Positions 26,131 to 34,901 of a DNA stretch of 64,000 nucleotides are shown in pieces (the first letter of the stretch is position 1; each line of letters opens with the position of its first letter). This DNA comes from Pseudomonas sp. L5B5. Lineage in GTDB: Bacteria; Pseudomonadota; Gammaproteobacteria; Pseudomonadales; Pseudomonadaceae. The stretch lies in the NCBI RefSeq assembly GCF_020520285.1, contig NZ_CP084742.1, positions 4,774,001-4,838,000 on the forward strand. The letters run 5' to 3'. Made by a program: the position numbers and the translations under genes. The notes under the pieces were generated by a model. The model saw only the letters and a list, made by a program, of their open reading frames with translations. It had not been told where the DNA came from and did not search any database.

Positions 26131-26147
26131 GGTGGCTTCCTTAAATA
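26119..26147 (+). promoter_or_regulatory. Predicted sigma70 promoter of the biotin operon
   Basis: Perfect -35 TTGACA (26119-26124), 17-bp spacer, -10 TAAATA (26142-26147). It lies about 75 bp before bioB and overlaps the right half of the BirA operator, so BirA would block RNA polymerase. Confidence 0.7.
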
Positions 26148-26222
26148 TGCCGAACATCCGTGTTGCGGCTGTGGACTTTCCCTGTACCGCACCGCCTGCA
26201 AAGCATAATCAAGGAACCGCCC

Positions 26223-27278
26223 ATGAGCGCCAGCACCACCGCCACCTTGCGTCACGACTGGACTTTGGCTGAAGTCAAAGCCTTGTTCACCCAGCCGTTC
26301 AACGACCTGCTGTTCCAGGCGCAGACCGTGCACCGCGCGCATTTCGACGCCAACCGGGTCCAGGTTTCTACCCTGCTGTCGATCAAGACCGGCGCCTGCC
26401 CGGAAGATTGCAAATATTGTCCACAGTCCGGTCACTACAACACCGGCCTGGAAAAAGAGAAGCTCCTGGAAGTGCAGAAGGTCCTGGAGGAGGCCGCCCG
26501 GGCGAAGGCCATCGGCTCCACGCGCTTCTGCATGGGCGCCGCCTGGAAGCATCCGGCCGCCAAGGACATGCCCTATGTGCTGGAGATGGTCAAAGGGGTG
26601 AAGGCCATGGGCCTGGAAACCTGCATGACCCTGGGCAAGCTCGACCAGGAGCAGACCGAGGCCCTGGCCAAGGCCGGCCTGGACTACTACAACCACAACC
26701 TCGACACCTCGCCGGAGTTCTACGGCAACATCATCACTACCCGTACCTACAGCGAGCGCCTGCAGACCCTGGCCTATGTGCGCGATGCCGGGATGAAGAT
26801 CTGTTCCGGCGGCATCCTGGGCATGGGCGAATCCCTGGACGACCGCGCCGGGCTGCTGATCCAGCTGGCCAACCTGCCGGAGCACCCGGAGTCGGTACCG
26901 ATCAACATGCTGGTGAAGGTGGCGGGTACGCCGCTGGAAAATGCCGATGAGGTGGACCCGTTCGATTTCATCCGCATGCTGGCCGTGGCGCGGATTCTCA
27001 TGCCGCAATCCCATGTACGGCTGTCGGCAGGCCGCGAGGCGATGAACGAGCAGATGCAGGCCCTGGCGTTCTTTGCCGGTGCCAACTCGATCTTCTATGG
27101 CGACAAGCTGCTGACCACCGCCAACCCGCAGGCCGACAAGGACATGCAGCTGTTCGCCCGCCTGGGCATCCAGCCCGAGGCGCGTGAAGAGCACGCCGAC
27201 GAAGTGCACCAGGCGGCCATCGAGCAGGCGCTGGTCGAGCAGAAGAGCAGCGAGCAGTTCTACAACGCCGCCGTCTGA
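26223..27278 (+). CDS. bioB: Biotin synthase
   Basis: 351 aa, radical SAM enzyme inserting sulfur into dethiobiotin. The [4Fe-4S] motif is CPEDCKYC (C59, C63, C66). Other blocks: [30 protein letters not shown] (with the N and R contacts), [12 protein letters not shown] and the [2Fe-2S]-site Arg in [15 protein letters not shown] precedes ATG 26223. First gene of bioB-F-H-C-D, under the predicted BirA-controlled promoter. Confidence 0.97.
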   Translation: MSASTTATLRHDWTLAEVKALFTQPFNDLLFQAQTVHRAHFDANRVQVSTLLSIKTGACPEDCKYCPQSGHYNTGLEKEKLLEVQKVLEEAARAKAIGSTRFCMGAAWKHPAAKDMPYVLEMVKGVKAMGLETCMTLGKLDQEQTEALAKAGLDYYNHNLDTSPEFYGNIITTRTYSERLQTLAYVRDAGMKICSGGILGMGESLDDRAGLLIQLANLPEHPESVPINMLVKVAGTPLENADEVDPFDFIRMLAVARILMPQSHVRLSAGREAMNEQMQALAFFAGANSIFYGDKLLTTANPQADKDMQLFARLGIQPEAREEHADEVHQAAIEQALVEQKSSEQFYNAAV

Positions 27279-27306
27279 TTCCGACCCGACACATCGCCGC
27301 CGGGCA

Positions 27307-27354
27307 CAGGCGACTCCAGAATCGATGAGGTTCCCGCAGGGACCTTGTCGCCTG
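27307..27354 (+). other. Nested stem-loop in the bioB-bioF spacer
   Basis: Outer arms CAGGCGAC (27307-27314) and GTCGCCTG (27347-27354) are perfect complements. Inside them AGGTTCCC and GGGACCT pair with one bulge. The whole lies in the 122-bp gap between bioB and bioF; no T-run follows, so it may be a processing or stability element. Confidence 0.5.
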
Positions 27355-27400
27355 GGCGCTGCCTGCGGCGCTGGATTCTTTTCCGATCATCGAGGCCAGC

Positions 27401-28579
27401 ATGTCTTTTGATCTTTCCGCGCGCCTCGCGGCTCGCCGAGCCGAACACCTGTACCGCCAGCGACCCTTGCTCGACAGTCCTCAGGGGCCGCAAGTGGTGG
27501 TCGACGGCCAACCGTTGCTGGCGTTCTGCAACAACGACTACCTGGGCCTGGCCAATCATCCGCAGGTGATCGAGGCCTGGCGTGACGGTGCCAGTCGCTG
27601 GGGCGTGGGCGGTGGCGCTTCGCACCTGGTGGTGGGCCACAGCGGCCCGCACCATGCCCTCGAAGAAGCCCTGGCCGAACTCACCGGCCGCCCTCGCGCC
27701 TTGCTCTTCAGCACCGGCTACATGGCCAACCTCGGAGCGGTCACGGCCCTGGTGGGGCAAGGCGACACGGTCCTGGAGGACCGCCTCAACCATGCCTCGC
27801 TGCTGGATGCCGGGTTGCTCAGCGGCGCACGGTTCAACCGCTACCTGCACAACGATGCGACGAGCCTGGCCAAGCGCCTCGAAAAGGCCACCGGCAATAC
27901 CCTGGTGGTCACCGACGGGGTGTTCAGCATGGATGGCGATGTGGCCGACCTGCCGGCCCTGGCTCGTGAAACCAAGGCACGGGGCGCCTGGCTGATGGTG
28001 GACGATGCCCATGGCTTCGGCCCGCTGGGCGCCAATGGCGCCGGTCTGGTGGAACATTTCGGCTTGGGCCTGGAGGAAGTGCCGGTACTGGTGGGCACCC
28101 TGGGCAAGGCCTTCGGGACCGCAGGGGCCTTTGTTGCAGGCAGTGAGGAACTGATCGAAAGCCTGATCCAGTTCGCCCGGCCCTACATCTACACCACCAG
28201 CCAGCCTCCGGCCCTGGCCTGCGCCACCCTGAAAAGCCTGGAACTGCTGCGCAGCGAACACTGGCGGCGCGAGCACCTGGCGAACCTGATCCGCCAGTTC
28301 CGCCAGGGCGCCGAGCAGATCGGCCTGGAGTTGATGGACAGCTTCACCCCGATCCAGCCGATCCTGGTGGGCGACAGCGCGCGGGCCGTTGCGCTGTCGC
28401 ACAAGCTGCGCGAGCGCGGGATCCTGGTCACCGCGATTCGCCCGCCTACGGTGCCCGCTGGCAGTGCCCGGCTGCGGGTGACCCTGTCCGCGGCCCACAG
28501 CGAGGGCCAGGTGCAGCTATTGTTAGAGGCATTGGCGGATTGTTGCAGTGAACTGCAGATGGGGCCGAGCCATGCGTGA
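27401..28579 (+). CDS. bioF: 8-amino-7-oxononanoate synthase
   Basis: 392 aa, PLP-dependent alpha-oxoamine synthase joining pimeloyl-ACP and alanine. Blocks: [49 protein letters not shown] (PLP-binding Asp/His) and the Schiff-base Lys in [12 protein letters not shown]. The stop overlaps the bioH start by 8 nt, so translation is coupled. Confidence 0.97.
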   Translation: MSFDLSARLAARRAEHLYRQRPLLDSPQGPQVVVDGQPLLAFCNNDYLGLANHPQVIEAWRDGASRWGVGGGASHLVVGHSGPHHALEEALAELTGRPRALLFSTGYMANLGAVTALVGQGDTVLEDRLNHASLLDAGLLSGARFNRYLHNDATSLAKRLEKATGNTLVVTDGVFSMDGDVADLPALARETKARGAWLMVDDAHGFGPLGANGAGLVEHFGLGLEEVPVLVGTLGKAFGTAGAFVAGSEELIESLIQFARPYIYTTSQPPALACATLKSLELLRSEHWRREHLANLIRQFRQGAEQIGLELMDSFTPIQPILVGDSARAVALSHKLRERGILVTAIRPPTVPAGSARLRVTLSAAHSEGQVQLLLEALADCCSELQMGPSHA

Positions 28580-29303
28580 TCGACTGATCCTGTTGCCCGG
28601 CTGGGGGCTGGGCGTGTCACCGCTTGAGCCGCTGGCGGCGGCGCTGCAAGGGCTGGACGAGCACCTGCGGGTGGAGATCGAACCGCTGCCGGAGCTGACG
28701 TCCAGCGATCCTGACGACTGGCTGGATGAACTCGACGATACCCTGGCAGACGATGCCTGGCTGGGCGGCTGGTCCCTGGGGGGCATGCTCGCCTCGGCGC
28801 TGGCGGCACGTCGTGGCGAGCGCTGTTGCGGCTTGCTGACCCTGGCCAGCAACCCCAGTTTTGTCGCCCATGAGCAGTGGTCCAGTGCCATGACCGGGGA
28901 AACCTTCGATGGTTTCCTGGCCGGTTGCGCCGCCGATCCGCGCACCACCCTCAAGCGTTTTTCCCTGCTCTGTGCCCAGGGCGCCGCCGATCCAAGGGGC
29001 TTGTCCCGGCTGTTGCTGGGCGGCGCACCGGTGACCCAGCCGCAGGTACTGATGGCAGGCCTGGAGGTGTTGGCGCAACTGGACACCCGCGAAGCCTTGC
29101 AGGGCTTTCGCGGACCGCAATTGCACCTGTTCGCCGGGCTCGATGGCCTGGTGCCGGCCGAGGCGGCCGGTGAGTTGCTGGCATTGTTGCCGGATGTAGA
29201 AGTTGGCCTGATTGAACAGGCCAGCCACGGTTTTCTTCTGGAGGACCCCCATGGAGTGGCAGGGGCGATCCAGGCTTTCTTGCATGAGTCCGGTGATGAC
29301 TGA
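28572..29303 (+). CDS. bioH: Pimeloyl-[ACP] methyl ester esterase BioH
   Basis: 243 aa, alpha/beta hydrolase with nucleophile elbow [10 protein letters not shown], acid in FAGLDGLVP and His in [10 protein letters not shown]. It removes the methyl group that BioC adds, freeing pimeloyl-ACP for BioF. ATG 28572 lies inside the end of bioF (ATGCGTGA). Position between bioF and bioC is the common pseudomonad order. Confidence 0.95.
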   Translation: MRDRLILLPGWGLGVSPLEPLAAALQGLDEHLRVEIEPLPELTSSDPDDWLDELDDTLADDAWLGGWSLGGMLASALAARRGERCCGLLTLASNPSFVAHEQWSSAMTGETFDGFLAGCAADPRTTLKRFSLLCAQGAADPRGLSRLLLGGAPVTQPQVLMAGLEVLAQLDTREALQGFRGPQLHLFAGLDGLVPAEAAGELLALLPDVEVGLIEQASHGFLLEDPHGVAGAIQAFLHESGDD

Positions 29304-30108
29304 TCTGTCTGTTCCTGTCCTGGCTGCCAGCCTGCCTGACAAGCGTCAGGTGGCGGCTTCGTTTTCCCGCGCGGCGTCCAGTTACGACAGCGTGGCCGAG
29401 TTGCAACGTGCGGTTGGCCAGCAATTGCTGGGCCGCTTGCCAGCGGATTGGGTGCCGGCTCGCTGGCTGGACCTGGGGTGTGGTACCGGGCATTTCAGCC
29501 GGGTGCTGGGCGAGCGCTTTGCCGGCAGCCAGGGGCTGGCCCTGGATATCGCCCAAGGCATGCTCGACCATGCGCGGCCGCTGGGTGGCGCCGAGTACTT
29601 CATTGCCGGCGACGCCGAGCGCCTGCCGCTGCGGTCGGACAGTTGCGAGTTGATCTTCTCCAGCCTGGCGGTGCAGTGGTGCGCCGATTTTGCCGCCGTG
29701 CTCAGTGAAGCCCGGCGAGTGCTCAAGCCGGGTGGCGTACTGGCATTCGCCAGCCTGTGCGTGGGCACCTTGCAAGAGTTGCGTGACAGCTGGGGGCAGG
29801 TGGACGGGCAGGTCCATGTCAATCGCTTCCGGGCCTTCGAGCGATACAGCCAGTTGTGCGGGGCCAGCGGTTTGCGGCTGCACAGCCTGGAGCGGGTGCC
29901 CCATGTCCTGCACTATCCGGATGTGCGCAGCCTGACCCACGAACTCAAGGCCCTGGGAGCCCACAACCTCAATCCCGGGCGCCCTGGCGGCCTCACCGGC
30001 CGGGCACGGATTGCCGGATTGATGGATGCTTACGAAGGGTTTCGCCAGGCCAGGGGATTGCCGGCGACTTACCAGGTGGTCTACGCCATATTGGAGAAGC
30101 CGCTATGA
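29296..30108 (+). CDS. bioC: Malonyl-[ACP] O-methyltransferase BioC
   Basis: 270 aa. SAM-binding motif [15 protein letters not shown], then [12 protein letters not shown] and the BioC-typical [20 protein letters not shown]. It methylates malonyl-ACP to start pimelate synthesis. ATG 29296 (MTDLSVP) is used, inside the bioH end; ATG 29284 is an alternative four codons upstream. The stop overlaps the bioD ATG (ATGA). Confidence 0.95.
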   Translation: MTDLSVPVLAASLPDKRQVAASFSRAASSYDSVAELQRAVGQQLLGRLPADWVPARWLDLGCGTGHFSRVLGERFAGSQGLALDIAQGMLDHARPLGGAEYFIAGDAERLPLRSDSCELIFSSLAVQWCADFAAVLSEARRVLKPGGVLAFASLCVGTLQELRDSWGQVDGQVHVNRFRAFERYSQLCGASGLRLHSLERVPHVLHYPDVRSLTHELKALGAHNLNPGRPGGLTGRARIAGLMDAYEGFRQARGLPATYQVVYAILEKPL

Positions 30109-30785
30109 GTCCTGCCTATTTCATCACGGGTACCGATACCGACGTGGGCAAGACCACGATCGCCGCCGGATTGTTGTATGCCGCGCGCCAGGCGGGCTTG
30201 AGCACGGCCGCGGGCAAACCGGTGGCGTCCGGCTGCGAGCGGGGCCCCAAGGGCCTGCGCAATGCCGATGCCCTGGCCTTGCAGGCACAATCGTCGTTGC
30301 CGCTGAGCTATGAAGAGATCAATCCGATTGCCTTCGAACCCGCCATCGCTCCGCACTTGGCGGCGCGTGAAGCGGGAGTGGCATTGACGGTGCAATCACT
30401 GTTGCTGCCCATGCGCCAGCTCCTGGCCAAGGGGGCGGATTTCACCCTGGTCGAGGGGGCTGGCGGCTGGCGCGTGCCACTGGCGGATCAGGACAATCTG
30501 TCGGACCTGGCCATGGCCCTGGACCTGCCGGTGATCCTGGTGGTGGGGGTGCGGCTGGGCTGTATCAACCATGCCTTGCTCACCGCCCAGGCCATTGCCC
30601 AGGACGGCCTGCAACTGGCCGGGTGGGTGGCGAATATCGTCGATCCCGATACCTCTCGTCTGGAAGAGAACCTGGCGACCCTGGCCGAGCGCCTGCCTGC
30701 GCCGTGCCTGGGAAAGGTGCCCAGGCTCAGGCCAGCCAGCGCCGAGGCGGTGGCCGAGCACCTGCAACTGGACCTGCTGGACTAG
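30105..30785 (+). CDS. bioD: Dethiobiotin synthetase
   Basis: 226 aa. P-loop [10 protein letters not shown] at the N-terminus, substrate Lys in AAGKPVASG, and [11 protein letters not shown] and [13 protein letters not shown] blocks. It closes the ureido ring of biotin with CO2 and ATP. Last gene of the operon; no strong terminator follows immediately. Confidence 0.96.
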   Translation: MSPAYFITGTDTDVGKTTIAAGLLYAARQAGLSTAAGKPVASGCERGPKGLRNADALALQAQSSLPLSYEEINPIAFEPAIAPHLAAREAGVALTVQSLLLPMRQLLAKGADFTLVEGAGGWRVPLADQDNLSDLAMALDLPVILVVGVRLGCINHALLTAQAIAQDGLQLAGWVANIVDPDTSRLEENLATLAERLPAPCLGKVPRLRPASAEAVAEHLQLDLLD

Positions 30786-30892
30786 ATTTTGCCTATGACA
30801 GGGCATATGGCCATTAGTGTTTTTGACGGGTGTTTTCTTGACGGGTCTGCTTCAATGACACCCGTCATTCATTTTCCAGGTCGAGTTCTCCC

Positions 30893-31189
30893 ATGGAAAT
30901 TTCCGGGAACAGCGCTTACTACGCCGGACTGAACGCCATCCAGGCCGGTCAGAACCGTGTCGACCAGGCCGCTGGCCAGATTGCCAGCACGGCCGTCGAG
31001 CGTTCCGCCGGCAGCCAGTCGTCGGAGCTTCAGGTCAATCGCCTGCGGGGTGTGGACCGCAGCCAGGAATCGGACGTGGCCAGCAGTGTGGTCCAGATGT
31101 CGGTCGGCAAGCTCCAGGTCGAACTGGGCGTCAAGGTCGCCAAGGCCTCGGATGAAGCCCTCGGGACACTGATCGATACCTACGCCTGA
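30893..31189 (+). CDS. Small conserved protein with flagellar rod/hook-like N-terminus
   Basis: 98 aa. It begins MEISGNSAYYAGLNAIQAGQ and continues with NRVDQAAGQIAS, a pattern like the N-terminal helix of flagellar axial proteins (GLnAxQxxxdxxAxNIAn). The C-terminal part, SSVVQMSVGKLQVELGVKVA, is also helical and amphipathic. No signal peptide. A terminator follows, so it is a single-gene unit. I recognise it as conserved in pseudomonads at this place but not its function. Confidence 0.75.
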   Translation: MEISGNSAYYAGLNAIQAGQNRVDQAAGQIASTAVERSAGSQSSELQVNRLRGVDRSQESDVASSVVQMSVGKLQVELGVKVAKASDEALGTLIDTYA

Positions 31190-31203
31190 CGCTCTTTGAT
31201 TGA

Positions 31204-31236
31204 AGCCCGGCCCCTTTATCGGGGGCCGGGCTTTTT
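31204..31236 (+). terminator. Intrinsic terminator
   Basis: AGCCCGGCCCC and GGGGGCCGGGCT form a long GC stem followed by TTTTT, 15 bp after the 98-aa gene. Confidence 0.9.
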
Positions 31237-31389
31237 CATGCCTGTCTTTCTGCGACGCCCCCGACCGCGCTGATTCCTTTAGCTGGCCGAATGCCGGTAA
31301 ACCGACTTCTACACTTGTCATGGCAGCTGCTGTGAGCCTTCGCCTGCACGGATGTTTCATGGCGATGACGAAAGGTATTTGTCCGATGC

Positions 31390-31418
31390 TTGACAAGATT
31401 TGGGCGTAAACGTATGTT
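31390..31418 (+). promoter_or_regulatory. Predicted sigma70 promoter of the first acyl-CoA dehydrogenase gene
   Basis: TTGACA (31390-31395), 17-bp spacer, TATGTT (31413-31418). The start point would fall at about 31425, inside the PsrA-type operator. The rest of the 305-bp gap 31190-31494 holds only the upstream terminator and a 5' leader of about 70 nt. Confidence 0.7.
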
Positions 31419-31434
31419 TCAAACAACTGTTTGA
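31419..31434 (+). promoter_or_regulatory. PsrA-type fatty-acid operator
   Basis: TCAAAC-AACT-GTTTGA is a perfect palindrome and fits the PsrA motif G/CAAAC-N2-4-GTTTG/C. It covers the predicted transcription start. PsrA is released by long-chain acyl-CoA or fatty acid, which would induce the dehydrogenase. Confidence 0.75.
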
Positions 31435-31494
31435 CCGCTATAAAAACTCAACGCGGTTGTTCATTCCCGGTTACATCAGCAGAGGTTTATCGCT

Positions 31495-33300
31495 ATGCCT
31501 GACTACAAGGCCCCCTTGCGTGATATTCGCTTCGTTCGTGACGAGCTGCTTGGTTATGAGGCGCACTATCAGAGCCTCCCGGCTTGCCAGGACGCCACTC
31601 CAGACATGGTTGACGCCATTCTCGAGGAAGGTGCGAAGTTTTGTGAGCAGGTACTGGCACCGCTGAACCGCGTGGGCGACCAGGAAGGTTGCACCTGGAG
31701 TGAATCCGGCGTTAAGACCCCAACCGGCTTCAAGGAAGCCTACAAGCAGTTCGTCGAAGGCGGCTGGCCAAGCCTGGCCCATGACGTCGAGCACGGTGGT
31801 CAAGGCCTGCCCGAGTCCCTGGGCCTGGCGGTCAGCGAAATGGTCGGTGAGTCCAACTGGTCGTGGGGCATGTACCCGGGCCTGTCCCATGGCGCGATGA
31901 ACACAATCTCCGAGCACGGTACTCCAGAGCAGCAGGACGCCTACCTGACCAAACTGGTCTCCGGCGAATGGACCGGCACCATGTGCCTGACCGAACCACA
32001 CTGCGGTACAGACCTGGGCATGCTGCGCACCAAGGCCGAGCCTCAGGCCGACGGTTCCTACAAAGTCACCGGCACCAAGATCTTCATCTCCGCCGGTGAA
32101 CACGACATGGCCGACAACATCGTCCACATCGTGCTGGCTCGCCTGCCGGACGCTCCGGCCGGCACCAAGGGCATCTCGCTGTTCATCGTGCCCAAGTTCC
32201 TGCCGAACGCCGATGGCAGCATTGGCCAGCGCAACGCCGTGAGCTGTGGTTCCCTGGAACACAAGATGGGTATCCACGGCAACGCCACCTGCGTGATGAA
32301 CTTCGACGCGGCCACCGGTTTCCTGATCGGCCCGGCGAACAAGGGCCTGAACTGCATGTTCACCTTCATGAACACCGCTCGCCTGGGTACCGCGCTGCAA
32401 GGCCTGGCCCACGCGGAGATCGGTTTCCAGGGTGGCCTGAAATACGCTCGCGATCGCCTGCAAATGCGCTCGCTGACTGGCCCGAAAGCGCCGGACAAAG
32501 CCGCTGACCCGATCATCGTGCATCCTGATGTACGCCGCATGCTGCTGACCATGAAGGCGTTCGCCGAAGGCAACCGCGCCATGGTCTACTTCACCGCCAA
32601 GCAGGTGGACATCGTCAAGTACGGCGTGGACGAAGAAGAGAAGAAGAAGGCCGATGCCCTGCTGGCGTTCATGACGCCAATCGCCAAGGCCTTCATGACC
32701 GAGGTCGGCTTCGAGTCTGCCAACCACGGTGTGCAGATCTACGGTGGCCACGGGTTCATTGCCGAGTGGGGCATGGAGCAGAACGTTCGCGACAGCCGTA
32801 TCTCGATGCTGTACGAGGGCACCACCGGTATCCAGGCCCTGGACCTGCTGGGTCGCAAGGTGCTGATGACCCAGGGCGAGGCGCTGAAGGGCTTCACCAA
32901 GATCGTCCACAAGTTCTGCCAGAACAACGAAGGCAACGAAGCCGTGAAGGAATTCGTTGCACCGCTGGCGGCACTGAACAAGGAATGGGGCGAGCTGACC
33001 ATGAAAGTGGGCATGGCCGCGATGAAGGACCGTGAAGAGGTCGGTGCCGCGTCGGTGGACTACCTGATGTACTCCGGTTACGCCTGCCTGGCCTACTTCT
33101 GGGCCGACATGGCGCGCCTGGCGGCGGAGAAGCTGGCTGCCGGCACCACCGAGGAGGCCTTCTACACCGCCAAGCTGCAGACCGCGCGCTTCTACTTCCA
33201 GCGCATCCTGCCGCGTACTCGCACTCATGTTGCCACCATGCTGTCGGGCGCCAACAACCTGATGGACATGAAGGAAGAGGATTTCGGCCTGGCTTACTAA
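31495..33300 (+). CDS. FadE-type acyl-CoA dehydrogenase (first of three paralogues)
   Basis: 601 aa, the large bacterial form with a C-terminal extension. Blocks: [39 protein letters not shown] (FAD contact), [56 protein letters not shown] and [19 protein letters not shown] with the catalytic Glu. It oxidises acyl-CoA to trans-2-enoyl-CoA in beta-oxidation. The PsrA-type operator upstream fits a long-chain substrate. It corresponds in position to PA0506 of P. aeruginosa (recalled). Confidence 0.93.
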   Translation: MPDYKAPLRDIRFVRDELLGYEAHYQSLPACQDATPDMVDAILEEGAKFCEQVLAPLNRVGDQEGCTWSESGVKTPTGFKEAYKQFVEGGWPSLAHDVEHGGQGLPESLGLAVSEMVGESNWSWGMYPGLSHGAMNTISEHGTPEQQDAYLTKLVSGEWTGTMCLTEPHCGTDLGMLRTKAEPQADGSYKVTGTKIFISAGEHDMADNIVHIVLARLPDAPAGTKGISLFIVPKFLPNADGSIGQRNAVSCGSLEHKMGIHGNATCVMNFDAATGFLIGPANKGLNCMFTFMNTARLGTALQGLAHAEIGFQGGLKYARDRLQMRSLTGPKAPDKAADPIIVHPDVRRMLLTMKAFAEGNRAMVYFTAKQVDIVKYGVDEEEKKKADALLAFMTPIAKAFMTEVGFESANHGVQIYGGHGFIAEWGMEQNVRDSRISMLYEGTTGIQALDLLGRKVLMTQGEALKGFTKIVHKFCQNNEGNEAVKEFVAPLAALNKEWGELTMKVGMAAMKDREEVGAASVDYLMYSGYACLAYFWADMARLAAEKLAAGTTEEAFYTAKLQTARFYFQRILPRTRTHVATMLSGANNLMDMKEEDFGLAY

Positions 33301-33318
33301 GCCCGTCCGGCTCCACTG

Positions 33319-33354
33319 CAAAGCCGTTCGCCCTTCGGGACGAGCGGCTTTTTT
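33319..33354 (+). terminator. Intrinsic terminator after the first dehydrogenase
   Basis: AAAGCCGTTCG and CGAGCGGCTTTTTT pair with one G-U, followed by T6. Confidence 0.85.
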
Positions 33355-33518
33355 GCGTCTGCGCAGGCTTCGGAAAAATTCCCGACTAAATCACTAAGCT
33401 GAAGCGATTCCCTGCCGTTAAAGAGGTGGCAATGTGACGCCTGTCACATCGCATGTGCTTAACTTCCGCAGTGAAGGCACAATGCCATCTATTGATCAGC
33501 CGGGTTGGAGTTTTACCC

Positions 33519-34811
33519 TTGCCGCGTTCTTCCGCCGTACGTTTCAGTCACTTTCTACCGTCTTTACTGCTCCTGCTTGCTGGGCTGGCGGCCGCCTACG
33601 TCAAGGACCTCAACGTCTTCTTCACTTCTTTGTTCAATGTGCTGCCGACCCTGGTGCTGTTGCTGGGCGGGGCGTATTGCGCGGTGTATCGGCGCCAGCG
33701 TGAGCTGTTCCTCATGGTCACGGTGTACATCGCCTATTTCCTGCTGGATACCCAGACCGACTTCTACCGCGACAATGGCCGGGTCCGCGAGGATGCGGCG
33801 GTGGTGTTTCATTTGTGCTGCCTGTTGTTGCCCTTGCTGTTCGGCTTGTTCGCCGCCTGGCAGGAACGTACGCACCTGTTCCAGGACATGGTGGCGCGCT
33901 TTGCCGTGCTGCTTGCCTTCGGCAGCGTGGCCCTGGGCCTGGAACAGAGTTATCCCCAGGCGCTGCTGGCCTGGCTGGCGGAGATTCGCTGGCCGGCCCT
34001 GCATGGCAGCTGGATGAGCCTGATCCAATTGTCCTACCCGGTATTCTTCGCGGCATTCCTGCTGCTGGCCATCCAGTACTGGCGCAGCCCGCGCCCGCTG
34101 CATGCGGCGCAACTGGTGGGGCTGCTCGGGCTGTTCTGGATGTTGCCCAAGACCTTCATCCTGCCCTTCACCCTGAACATCATGTGCAGCCAGGTGATGC
34201 TGATGATTGCCGCTGCAGTGGCCCACGAGGCCTACCAGATGGCCTTTCGCGATGAGTTGACCGGGCTGCCGGGACGCCGCGCCCTGAACGAGCGCATGCA
34301 GCGCCTGGGTCGCAACTACGTGCTGGCCATGTCCGACGTCGACCACTTCAAGAAATTCAACGATACCCATGGCCACGACGTGGGTGACCAGGTGCTGCGC
34401 CTGGTGGCCAGCAAGTTGTCGAAAGTCACCGGTGGTGGTCGCGCCTATCGTTATGGCGGGGAAGAGTTTGCCGTGGTGTTCGCCGGCAAGACCCTGGATG
34501 AGTGCATGCCTCACCTGGAGATGATTCGCGAGACCATCGCCACCTACAACATTCAACTGCGCAACCAGGACAACCGTCCTCAGGACGATCAGCAAGGTCG
34601 CCAGCGCCGCGGCGCGGCGGGGGCCTCCAGTGTTTCGGTGACTATCAGCATCGGCGTTGCCGAGCGGCTGATGGAACATCGCACTCCCGAGGAAGTGCTC
34701 AAGTCCGCCGACCAGGCGCTCTACAGCGCCAAGGGCGCGGGGCGTAACTGCGTCATGGCGTTCGGGCAGAACCGCCGCGGCGCGGTGCGGATGGATGCGG
34801 CTGCGGGTTGA
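33519..34811 (+). CDS. Membrane-bound diguanylate cyclase (GGDEF)
   Basis: 430 aa from TTG 33519, chosen because GGAG lies 8 nt upstream; the frame remains open to 33453 without a better start. Six to seven N-terminal membrane helices (LPSLLLLLAGLAAAYV through TFILPFTLNIMCSQVMLMIA) precede a GGDEF domain: DELTGLPGRRALNERM, MSDVDHFKKFNDTHGHDVGD, active-site YRYGGEEFAVVF and ISIGVAERL. The GGEEF loop is intact, so it should make c-di-GMP. No RxxD I-site is seen five residues before GGEEF. It sits between two acyl-CoA dehydrogenase paralogues. Confidence 0.88.
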   Translation: MPRSSAVRFSHFLPSLLLLLAGLAAAYVKDLNVFFTSLFNVLPTLVLLLGGAYCAVYRRQRELFLMVTVYIAYFLLDTQTDFYRDNGRVREDAAVVFHLCCLLLPLLFGLFAAWQERTHLFQDMVARFAVLLAFGSVALGLEQSYPQALLAWLAEIRWPALHGSWMSLIQLSYPVFFAAFLLLAIQYWRSPRPLHAAQLVGLLGLFWMLPKTFILPFTLNIMCSQVMLMIAAAVAHEAYQMAFRDELTGLPGRRALNERMQRLGRNYVLAMSDVDHFKKFNDTHGHDVGDQVLRLVASKLSKVTGGGRAYRYGGEEFAVVFAGKTLDECMPHLEMIRETIATYNIQLRNQDNRPQDDQQGRQRRGAAGASSVSVTISIGVAERLMEHRTPEEVLKSADQALYSAKGAGRNCVMAFGQNRRGAVRMDAAAG

Positions 34812-34901
34812 GTGATGACGGCGCATTCAGCGTCCGTACGGTCATTGGCAGGTTCCGGTAGCGGCAGTAGGTTGCAATGACCTGCTGCCGGAGACGCCAC
34901 C

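Noticed and set aside
31471..33321. 616-codon minus-strand frame opposite the first acyl-CoA dehydrogenase
   Set aside because: Antisense shadow; similar long shadows occur opposite the second and third paralogues because the frames share codon bias.
34812..34901. Search for a PsrA-like palindrome before the second acyl-CoA dehydrogenase
   Set aside because: No GAAAC/CAAAC-N2-4-GTTTG pattern is present.
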